From assembly GCA_964487545.1 (NCBI GenBank), contig CAZARI010000017.1, positions 1-58,818 of the forward strand: a stretch of 58,818 bases of DNA, in the 5' to 3' direction. Shown one piece after another: positions 25,456-32,672 of the stretch. Made by a program: the position numbers and the translations under genes. The DNA comes from SKUL01 sp964487545. GTDB lineage: Bacteria > Bacteroidota > Bacteroidia > Flavobacteriales_D > SKUL01. Under the pieces are notes generated by a model that made no database searches, had not been told where the DNA came from, and worked only from the letters and a program-made list of their open reading frames with translations. Each line of letters begins with the position of its first letter. Positions within the stretch are counted from its first letter, which is position 1.

Positions 25456-26681
25456 AACGAACTGAAAAATCATCGCCAAACTCTCTGGGTGCGCTGGCGA
25501 TACGGCGCTTGAAAAAGGATAAGCTGGCATTAATTGGGGCCTATATTATCGCTTTCGCTGCTTTGATATCGATCCTTGGCTCGGCAGTGCGCCCGGATAA
25601 AACAGTGAATGCCAACAACCAACTTTTGCAGCTAGCGCGACATCAGCCTGGGTTTTCTATTGACATTATTTCCGTCAGAAAAAACAAAGAAATAGCTTCC
25701 ACACCATTCTGGAATGGGTTTTTTCTGGGTGGCATAGAACTGCCGGGCAAAGATCTTCCAATGGTATCCTATGAATTTGTTGACGACGAAATTGTGGTGC
25801 AGGAGTATACCGGACAATCGGCAAATCCAGTGTTTAGTGAGTGGCGTTTTAAGCTGGCGGATGTCGTTTGGCCGGTGGTGACCGAGTCGGTGAAATTCGA
25901 TCGTGAATCTGGACGGATCACTGCTCAGTTGATAGATGGCACTATGCGTGAAGCAACGGTGGATGATTTGCGACAAAGGGTGGAGCGGGGGCATATAAAA
26001 CGACAAACGTTTATCCTCGGCACCGATAAATTTGGCCGCGATTTATTGAGTCGGATAATGGGCGGAACCATTGTGTCGTTGGGAGTGGGCGTTATTTCGG
26101 TTTTGATTTCGCTCGTTATCGGCATTACCCTTGGTGCCATGGCAGGTTATTTCAGAGGTTGGGTTGACGAAATAATTATGTGGTTGATCAACGTGATGTG
26201 GTCGGTGCCCACCTTGTTGATGGTGATGGCCATTACACTGGCACTCGGAAAGGGGTTTACGCAAGTTTATATCGCTGTGGGATTAACCATGTGGGTTGAA
26301 GTGGCCAGAGTAGTGCGCGGTCAGGTGCTGAGTTTGCGCGAACAAGAGTTTGTTGAGGCGGGTAAAGCACTCGGTTATCAATCGACACGCATTATATCAC
26401 GACATATTGTACCGAATGTGATGGCACCGGTAATCGTGATTTCTGCGGCCAATTTTGCTTCGGCTATTCTGATTGAAGCCGGCCTGAGCTTTCTTGGAAT
26501 TGGTGCCCAGATTCCCATGCCATCGTGGGGGCAAATGATCAAAGAGCACTACAGCTACATAACCACCGATTTGGCATATCTTGCTGTATTGCCCGGCGTT
26601 TGTATTATGATCTTGGTGCTGGCATTTATGCTGCTCGGAAATGGCTTGCGCGATGCACTGGATCAAAAGGCGATTGGATAA
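25452..26681 (+). CDS. ABC transporter permease, OppC/DppC type
   Basis: The 409-residue inner-membrane protein is called from ATG 25452 (ATGA overlap with the GT2 gene); the longer frame upstream lies inside that gene. A charged N-terminus and first helix are followed by a periplasmic region of about 140 residues, larger than in typical OppC. A BPD_transp_1 core follows, with the EAA loop EAGKALGYQSTRIISRH. No OppB, ATPase or binding protein is nearby, so its partners must be elsewhere. Peptide or nickel import is the family norm; the substrate is unknown. Confidence 0.85.
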   Translation: MKRTEKSSPNSLGALAIRRLKKDKLALIGAYIIAFAALISILGSAVRPDKTVNANNQLLQLARHQPGFSIDIISVRKNKEIASTPFWNGFFLGGIELPGKDLPMVSYEFVDDEIVVQEYTGQSANPVFSEWRFKLADVVWPVVTESVKFDRESGRITAQLIDGTMREATVDDLRQRVERGHIKRQTFILGTDKFGRDLLSRIMGGTIVSLGVGVISVLISLVIGITLGAMAGYFRGWVDEIIMWLINVMWSVPTLLMVMAITLALGKGFTQVYIAVGLTMWVEVARVVRGQVLSLREQEFVEAGKALGYQSTRIISRHIVPNVMAPVIVISAANFASAILIEAGLSFLGIGAQIPMPSWGQMIKEHYSYITTDLAYLAVLPGVCIMILVLAFMLLGNGLRDALDQKAIG

Positions 26682-26765
26682 TAAAGATCACCACAACTCC
26701 AGAGCCAACGAGAAAAACCATTTTCCAAACAACATCATGAACACGGTTTCCGAAGCAGGGATTAA

Positions 26766-27143
26766 TTAAAAGGGCAACACTTCGTCTTCTTCGGGGGCAT
26801 CGGAAGCTGAGTGTGGATGGCTGTAATCCTGCTGAGGAGCAGAGGCGTTCGGTGCGGTTACCGCGCCAACAGGTTCGATTTTCCATGCGTTCAGATTCAG
26901 AAAGTACTTGGTTTCATTTTGCGGGTTGGTCCATTCGCGGCCGCGCAGATTGAACGTGATCTTCACTTCCTGACCCACCTGAAATTGATCGAGCATGTCA
27001 CATTTATCCTGCGTGCATTCAAATGGCAATACCTGCGGATATTGACTGGAGCTCTCGTTAATCACAAATTCCCTTTTTTTGAACTTTTCGTTGATGACCT
27101 GTGTTGGCTCAATGGTTTTAATAGTGCCTTTAATTTCAAACAT
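26766..27143 (-). CDS. DUF3127 OB-fold protein with SSB-like tail
   Basis: The 125-residue protein matches the Bacteroidota DUF3127 group: the first 100 or so residues form a predicted OB fold, starting MFEIKGTIKTIEPTQ and including KKREFVI and FNLRGREW. A Pro/Ala/His/Ser-rich linker leads to an acidic tip EEDEVLPF. That tip closely resembles the C-terminal peptide of single-stranded DNA-binding proteins, which recruits repair enzymes. It may bind nucleic acid or SSB partners. It is 6 bases downstream of the flavin reductase gene on the same strand. Confidence 0.75.
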   Translation of the reverse strand: MFEIKGTIKTIEPTQVINEKFKKREFVINESSSQYPQVLPFECTQDKCDMLDQFQVGQEVKITFNLRGREWTNPQNETKYFLNLNAWKIEPVGAVTAPNASAPQQDYSHPHSASDAPEEDEVLPF

Positions 27144-27149
27144 GATTTC

Positions 27150-28043
27150 TTAATTATTAAATGATAGTAATGTTTTCCACGCCTCTTCCACGTTGCCTTC
27201 GAGCAGCAGTTCGTGTGCGTGTTGATGTAAGTTTTCTTCGAGTTGTTTGGGGTGATCTTCAAATTCAATAAACAGGTCGCTCAGATCGGTTAGGCGATAT
27301 TCATTCACCGAAGTTTCATCGGGCAACGTTTCCACATTTCCGAGTTGTCCCAAGTCATTACCGGTGAGAAATCTACTGTTGCGGATTTCTTGCGGAATCT
27401 GATCCACACCCATTCCTTTGTTGCGGATGGGTTTGGCAACTTCAAAAAGTGCGTCGCCTGTGGCACGACAGTAAAAGTTGCCCCCCATGCGTGCAACCAG
27501 ATCAATGGTGCGCTGGTCGATGGCCTTGTTTTCATCCAGTATCGCTTGGTCGATGTGCATTTTCAATACTTCGCAGATCACCAGGTTTCCCGCACCGCCC
27601 GCATCTCCGAGTTCGATCACTTCATTCACCTTGCATTCAAACTGTACGGGCGATTCTTTTACACGCATCGGCGCAACCAAATCAGAGGTTACCGCGGTGA
27701 AACCTGCCTTGGAGAACTCATCGACTCCCTCGTCGTACTCGGTGCTGGCCAGAGAAGTTTGTTGAACCATCGCGAAATTCACCACGTTTATCACCACTTC
27801 TTTCATGTCCTTAACATTGTGGTAGGTGTGCTTGGTGGTGTTGTCGCGTCCGCGTCGGGCTGGAGAAAACACCAGTATCGGTGGGTTAGCGCTAAAAACA
27901 TTGAAGAAGCTAAACGGAGCCAAATTAGGTCGCCCTTGAGTGTCGATGGTGCTGGCCAATGCAATCGGCCGCGGACCAACCGCTCCGAGCAAATACGCAT
28001 GAAATTGGGGCACAGATACCTGACCCGGTTCTATACTGATCAT
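27150..28043 (-). CDS. Flavin reductase-like FMN-binding protein
   Basis: The 297-residue protein is called from ATG 28043 (MISIEPGQV), which removes an unlikely extension. The N-terminal 200 residues match the flavin reductase-like FMN-binding split-barrel fold: YLLGAVGPRPIALAST, then LAPFSFFNVFSANPP. The C-terminal 90 residues are a charged helical extension common to Bacteroidota members. It probably reduces a flavin with NAD(P)H or binds FMN for an unknown oxidoreduction. It is 6 bases from the DUF3127 gene. Confidence 0.85.
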   Translation of the reverse strand: MISIEPGQVSVPQFHAYLLGAVGPRPIALASTIDTQGRPNLAPFSFFNVFSANPPILVFSPARRGRDNTTKHTYHNVKDMKEVVINVVNFAMVQQTSLASTEYDEGVDEFSKAGFTAVTSDLVAPMRVKESPVQFECKVNEVIELGDAGGAGNLVICEVLKMHIDQAILDENKAIDQRTIDLVARMGGNFYCRATGDALFEVAKPIRNKGMGVDQIPQEIRNSRFLTGNDLGQLGNVETLPDETSVNEYRLTDLSDLFIEFEDHPKQLEENLHQHAHELLLEGNVEEAWKTLLSFNN

Positions 28044-28141
28044 TAATTGAATTTGAACAACATCGGACAAAGTTATAAGTTTTGTCGGCAGAAACACGTC
28101 ATTTTTATGATTCGTTAAGGGATATCAAAGGAAATAACTTG

Positions 28142-28149
28142 TACCTTTG
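28142..28149 (+). promoter_or_regulatory. tRNA-Leu -7 element
   Basis: TACCTTTG matches TAnnTTTG and lies 42 bases before the tRNA, giving a 5' leader of about 35 bases to be removed by RNase P. The -33 region lacks a clear TTTG. Confidence 0.5.
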
Positions 28150-28191
28150 CAGCCCGAAAGTTAATCGGACGGATTAACTATTTGTCGAATT

Positions 28192-28276
28192 GCGGATGTG
28201 GTGAAATTGGTAGACACGCCAGACTTAGGATCTGGTGCCGAGAGGTGTGTGGGTTCGAGTCCCTCCATCCGCACCA
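28192..28276 (+). tRNA. tRNA-Leu (anticodon UAG)
   Basis: The acceptor stem GCGGATG pairs with CATCCGC; the anticodon stem CCAGA/TCTGG encloses loop CTTAGGA, giving anticodon TAG. A long variable arm (TGCCGAGAGGTGTG region) marks a class II tRNA, and the TTCGAGT T-loop is present. The 3' ACCA is encoded. It lies about 70 bases upstream of tig and may be cotranscribed. Confidence 0.98.
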
Positions 28277-28345
28277 ATACGGGGCATAAGCACAGACAAC
28301 AACCTTTGTGACTTATGCCTTTTTTGTTTAAACCATACAAGTAAT

Positions 28346-29701
28346 ATGAATATTACCCAGGAAAAGAAAGACGAGCTGAATGCGGTTTTGAAAATTGATA
28401 TTGAAAAGTCAGACTATCAGCCGCAATATGAAAAAGCTTTGAAAGATTATCGGCGACGAGTGAATCTGCCGGGTTTTCGTCAGGGACATGTTCCAATGGG
28501 AATCATCAAAAAGCGATTCGGTAAATCGTTGCTCGCAGAAGAGATCAATGACCTGCTCAACAAGACCATCCGAAACCATATCGATGAGGAAAAACTAGAT
28601 GTGCTCGGGAGCCCTATTCCAAGCGAAGAACACACAGACGCCGGAAACTGGGAGGAACCAGAAGATTTTAAATTCTACTACGATCTGGCCCTGGCACCTG
28701 AATTTGAGGTGAAACTGGATGGAGCATCAGCCTTCGATTACCACAAAGTGGCGGTAAGTGAAGAGATGATCGATGAGCAGATCCAAAGCATTACCCGCAG
28801 ATATGGGAAACTTAGCGACACCGAGGTTTCTGAAGACAAAGACATGCTGCTCGGAGCATTTGTTGAACTCAATGAAAACGATGAGATCGTGGAAGGGGGC
28901 ATCATGAATACCAGCTCCATTTCGATTGAGTTTGTAAAGGATGAGGATACCCGCCAAAAGCTCACCGGACTGAAATCGGACGATTTTGTAGTGATCGATC
29001 CCAACAAAGTTTCTTCAGGCACCAGCGATCTGGCCAAAATGCTGGGTATTGACGAAGCACACGCCGCAGAAATTACTACCAACTTTAGATTTAATGTCAA
29101 AGAGATAAAGCGCATGCAGCCAGCAACGCTTGATCAGGAACTTTTCGACAAAATCTTTAAAGAAGGCGAAGTTACTTCCGAAAAAGACTTTCGCGAGCGC
29201 ATTCAGACCGACATGGAAAAAATGTTCGAATCGGATTCCGATCGCTTATTTAAGCGCGAAGTAATGAAGGCCTTGGAAAAAAAGCTGAATCTTACCCTTC
29301 CAGATGAGTTTCTGAAGCGGTGGATTCGCATTTCGAATGAAAAGCCGATTACCGACGAAGAATTAGAAAAAGATTATCCCGAATATGCACGTGGACTAAT
29401 TTGGCAGTTGCTTCAAAACCAACTCATCAAAGAAATGGAAATCAAAGTAGAAGCTGAAGAGGTCATCGAGCATACAAAGTCATTGCTGGCCAACAACTTC
29501 CGTCAATACGGCATGCCAGTGCCCGACGACGAAGAGCTGAATCAATACGCCAGAGAGTCACTCAATAATCAGGAAGAGATGCGTCGAATTTACGAGCAAC
29601 TTTATGATAATAAATTGATGGATAAAATCAAAGAATCCGCAAAAATCAATGAAATCGCCTTACCTTATGATGAGTTTGTAACATTTGCCCAGCAAGGATG
29701 A
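28346..29701 (+). CDS. tig: Trigger factor, ribosome-associated chaperone
   Basis: The 451-residue protein is called from ATG 28346; an upstream frame runs into the tRNA and is rejected. The N-terminal ribosome-binding domain (1-115) has the signature GFRQGHVP; the long C-terminal helical domain forms the chaperone cradle. The central FKBP-like peptidyl-prolyl isomerase domain is divergent, as in other Bacteroidota. It holds nascent chains at the tunnel exit. It is followed 51 bases later by clpP and clpX, the common tig-clpP-clpX order. Confidence 0.95.
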   Translation: MNITQEKKDELNAVLKIDIEKSDYQPQYEKALKDYRRRVNLPGFRQGHVPMGIIKKRFGKSLLAEEINDLLNKTIRNHIDEEKLDVLGSPIPSEEHTDAGNWEEPEDFKFYYDLALAPEFEVKLDGASAFDYHKVAVSEEMIDEQIQSITRRYGKLSDTEVSEDKDMLLGAFVELNENDEIVEGGIMNTSSISIEFVKDEDTRQKLTGLKSDDFVVIDPNKVSSGTSDLAKMLGIDEAHAAEITTNFRFNVKEIKRMQPATLDQELFDKIFKEGEVTSEKDFRERIQTDMEKMFESDSDRLFKREVMKALEKKLNLTLPDEFLKRWIRISNEKPITDEELEKDYPEYARGLIWQLLQNQLIKEMEIKVEAEEVIEHTKSLLANNFRQYGMPVPDDEELNQYARESLNNQEEMRRIYEQLYDNKLMDKIKESAKINEIALPYDEFVTFAQQG

Positions 29702-29752
29702 ATGTGATTCATAGAGTAATAGCTAACTTTACAACCAAACATTAATTTTAGA

Positions 29753-30415
29753 ATGGACGGCAACGAATTTAAAAAATACGCAGTTAAAGATCAGGGAATC
29801 AGTAGTCAGTATATTCACGACTATGTTAAAGCGGTAACCCCTTATATTATCGAAGAAAGGCAATTAAACGTTGCTCAGATGGATGTATTCTCTAGATTAA
29901 TGATGGATCGCATCATCTTTCTCGGTACTGGCATCGACGACCAGATCGCCAACATTATCCAAGCTCAGTTATTGTTTCTTGAGTCTGTCGACAATAAAAA
30001 AGACATTCAGATTTATCTGAATTCACCCGGAGGGTCGGTATATGCCGGTTTGGGAATATACGATACGATGCAATACATCGCTCCGGATGTGGCCACCATT
30101 TGTACTGGAATGGCTGCATCAATGGGCGCCGTCTTATTGTGTGCCGGAGCCGCTGGAAAACGCACTGCACTGCCGCATTCACGCGTAATGATTCATCAAC
30201 CCATGGGTGGAGCACGAGGACAGGCCTCCGATATTGAGATTACCTATCGCGAGATTCAGAAGCTCAAGGAGGAGCTGTACAAAATAATTTCTGAGCACAG
30301 CGGACAGCCCTATCAAAAAGTTTGGGACGATAGCGATAGGGATTTTTGGATGACTGCAAAAGAGTCAAAAGAATACGGAATGATTGACGAGGTGCTGGTG
30401 CGTCATAAAAAATAA
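29753..30415 (+). CDS. clpP: ATP-dependent Clp protease proteolytic subunit
   Basis: The 220-residue serine protease has Ser123 in GMAASMG, His148 in MIHQPMGG and Asp197 in DRDFWM as the catalytic triad. The N-terminal 30 residues would include the propeptide. It assembles into a 14-mer and degrades proteins unfolded by ClpX. It sits between tig and clpX, 37 bases before clpX. ClpP numbering and length match the family well. Confidence 0.97.
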   Translation: MDGNEFKKYAVKDQGISSQYIHDYVKAVTPYIIEERQLNVAQMDVFSRLMMDRIIFLGTGIDDQIANIIQAQLLFLESVDNKKDIQIYLNSPGGSVYAGLGIYDTMQYIAPDVATICTGMAASMGAVLLCAGAAGKRTALPHSRVMIHQPMGGARGQASDIEITYREIQKLKEELYKIISEHSGQPYQKVWDDSDRDFWMTAKESKEYGMIDEVLVRHKK

Positions 30416-30452
30416 ACCTGCCTGAGACGCAGGAGTCGCAAAAGAAAACGCT

Positions 30453-31688
30453 ATGGAAAAGAAGGACGTTAAATGTTCATTTTGTGGTCGCTCAAAGAGC
30501 GAAGTGAATGTATTGATAGCCGGTATAACAGGGCATATTTGCGAGAGTTGTGTCGGTCAGGCGCAAAATATCATTAAAGAAGAGTTTGCGCTCAAAGCCA
30601 ATAAACAGATTGAGTCGAGTTTGGTGTTGAAAAAACCAAAGGAGATTAAAGAGTATATCGATCAGTTTGTAATCGGTCAGGACGATGCCAAAAAGGTGCT
30701 TTCTGTTGCTGTTTATAATCACTACAAAAGATTGCTGCAGCGTCCAGCCACTTCCGATGACGATGTTGAAATCGAGAAGTCGAACATCATTATGGTGGGT
30801 GAAACCGGAACCGGAAAAACACTGCTCGCCAAAACCATCGCCCGAATGCTCGACGTGCCGTTTTGCATTGCCGATGCTACCATCCTTACTGAGGCAGGCT
30901 ATGTTGGTGAAGATGTAGAAAGTATTTTATCACGGTTGCTGCAGGCTGCCGACTACGACGTGGCTTTGGCCGAACGCGGAATTGTTTTTGTCGATGAGAT
31001 CGATAAAATTGCCCGCAAGGGGGATAACGCCTCCATAACCCGCGACGTGTCTGGTGAGGGCGTGCAACAAGCCTTGCTCAAATTGCTCGAAGGTGCCACC
31101 GTCAATGTGCCACCTCAGGGCGGACGAAAGCATCCAGAACAGAAGCTAATTCAGGTCAATACCCGCAATATTCTTTTCATTTGTGGCGGAGCCTTTGACG
31201 GAATTGACCGCATAATTCGCCGCCGGATTAAAACCAGTGTGATTGGCTACAGCTCTCCCGACCAGCAGGAATTTTCCGAAGACGATATCCTTAGGTATAT
31301 CTCACCGCAAGACCTAAAATCCTTTGGCTTGATACCCGAATTGATCGGCCGATTTCCGGTGCTGACTCACCTGAGTCCGCTCAACGAACCTACGCTGCGA
31401 CGTATTCTCACAGAGCCTAAAAACGCACTCATTAAGCAATACATTAAACTTTTTGAGCTCGACCACGTGCAACTCTCATTCGACAAACAGGTGCTGGATT
31501 TCATCGTAGAGAAAGCCATGGAATATAAGCTCGGAGCACGTGGGCTACGGTCTATTTGCGAGGTGATTATGACCGATGCCATGTATGAAATCCCTTCATC
31601 AGACGAGCGAGGCGTGCTTAAAATTACCCTTTCTTATGCTCGGGAAAAATTCAATAAATCAGAAATGAGCAAGCTTAAGGTAGCGTAG
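30453..31688 (+). CDS. clpX: ClpX unfoldase
   Basis: The 411-residue AAA+ protein starts with a zinc-binding domain (Cys8, Cys11, Cys30, Cys33) that recognises adaptors and substrates. The ATPase module has Walker A GETGTGKT at 116-123 and Walker B VFVDEIDK. It unfolds tagged proteins and feeds them to ClpP. The GYVGEDVES pore-loop segment and the C-terminal small domain are present. It ends about 50 bases before the DUF2911 gene. Confidence 0.97.
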   Translation: MEKKDVKCSFCGRSKSEVNVLIAGITGHICESCVGQAQNIIKEEFALKANKQIESSLVLKKPKEIKEYIDQFVIGQDDAKKVLSVAVYNHYKRLLQRPATSDDDVEIEKSNIIMVGETGTGKTLLAKTIARMLDVPFCIADATILTEAGYVGEDVESILSRLLQAADYDVALAERGIVFVDEIDKIARKGDNASITRDVSGEGVQQALLKLLEGATVNVPPQGGRKHPEQKLIQVNTRNILFICGGAFDGIDRIIRRRIKTSVIGYSSPDQQEFSEDDILRYISPQDLKSFGLIPELIGRFPVLTHLSPLNEPTLRRILTEPKNALIKQYIKLFELDHVQLSFDKQVLDFIVEKAMEYKLGARGLRSICEVIMTDAMYEIPSSDERGVLKITLSYAREKFNKSEMSKLKVA

Positions 31689-31704
31689 TCAACAGCAAAA
31701 TTTG

Positions 31705-31732
31705 CTTAGTTTTACCGCGAATTAAAACTAAG
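31705..31732. promoter_or_regulatory. Perfect AT-rich inverted repeat upstream of the DUF2911 gene
   Basis: A 10-base arm (31705-31714) is exactly the reverse complement of 31723-31732, with an 8-base loop. The left arm contains TAGTTTTA, near the -7 consensus, and the right arm ends 6 bases before the ATG. It could be an operator dyad or an mRNA hairpin masking translation. It lacks the GC stem and T-run of a terminator. Confidence 0.45.
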
Positions 31733-31738
31733 TAAACG

Positions 31739-32578
31739 ATGAAAAAATTATCTATGCTTGCCGCCGGCCTGTTTTTTTGTGTCGGTGCATTTTCTCAGAG
31801 CCTACCTAAACCAAGCCCAAAGGGTATTGTTATGCAGGAGGTAGGGCTAACCGATGTACGGGTTGAATACAGCCGTCCAAGCGCAAAAGACAGAACGGTT
31901 TTTGGCGAACTTGTGAAATATGACCAAATGTGGAGAACCGGGGCAAACATGGCCACCAAAATTTCATTCTCAACGGATGTAAAAGTAAACGGTAAGGATC
32001 TCCCAGCAGGCGAGTACTCTTTGTTTACCATTCCTGGGAAAGAAAGCTGGCAGGTGATGTTCAACACCAACCCAAACCTTTCGGGTACCTCGGGATATCA
32101 AGACTCGGAGGAGGCGCTGAAAGTAACGGTAAATCCTGAGCAAGCCAGCTTTGTCGAAACCTTTACGATCGATTTCAACAACCTGCGCAGTGATGCGGCC
32201 AACCTATGTCTGTCGTGGGAAACTACCCAGGTTTGTCTCGACCTAACGGTTGAAGTGGACGAATTGGCGGATGAAAACATTCAGGCAAAGATTAATGAAA
32301 TTGAAAATGCCTACGGTGTTTATCACAGCTCGGCAAGATGGTACCTTGAGCGAGGAAAAGACCCAGCAAAGGCATTAGAGTGGGCTAAAAAATCAACAGA
32401 AATTCGCCCGCTGTTCTTTAATCTTCACACACTTGCGCTTGCTCACGCAGCCAACAAAGACTACAAAGGAGCCATTAAAGCTGCCGAACTCAGCAAGGCC
32501 TCAGCCCAAGAAGCTGGTTGGGACGCCTATGTGAAAATGAATGATGAGAAAATTCAGGAATGGAAGAAACTGCAGTAA
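31739..32578 (+). CDS. DUF2911 secreted protein
   Basis: The 279-residue protein has a signal peptide (cut near GAFSQ). The DUF2911 domain follows, roughly 25-175, with the typical VRVEYSRPSAKDRTVFG, WRTGANMATKI and LPAGEYSLFTIPG segments. The last 100 residues form a TPR-like helical region (ALEWAKKSTEIRPLFFN). The function of DUF2911 is unknown; these periplasmic or outer-membrane proteins are common in Bacteroidota. It has its own upstream dyad and a bidirectional terminator downstream. Confidence 0.85.
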   Translation: MKKLSMLAAGLFFCVGAFSQSLPKPSPKGIVMQEVGLTDVRVEYSRPSAKDRTVFGELVKYDQMWRTGANMATKISFSTDVKVNGKDLPAGEYSLFTIPGKESWQVMFNTNPNLSGTSGYQDSEEALKVTVNPEQASFVETFTIDFNNLRSDAANLCLSWETTQVCLDLTVEVDELADENIQAKINEIENAYGVYHSSARWYLERGKDPAKALEWAKKSTEIRPLFFNLHTLALAHAANKDYKGAIKAAELSKASAQEAGWDAYVKMNDEKIQEWKKLQ

Positions 32579-32604
32579 GCCATTCTTAAGAATACTTTCA
32601 GAAT

Positions 32605-32644
32605 AAAAGAAGCCGTCTCAATACTGATTGAGACGGCTTCTTTT
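32605..32644. terminator. Bidirectional intrinsic terminator
   Basis: An 18-bp perfect stem (32605-32622 with 32627-32644) encloses ACTG. T-rich sequence flanks it on both strands, so it can end both the DUF2911 transcript and the convergent pyrophosphatase transcript. Confidence 0.93.
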
Positions 32645-32672
32645 ATTTTATAATATTTTGGTTTGCAGGAGA

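Noticed and set aside
28235..28345. Extended start of trigger factor
   Set aside because: It runs into the tRNA-Leu gene; the ATG at 28346 gives the normal N-terminus.
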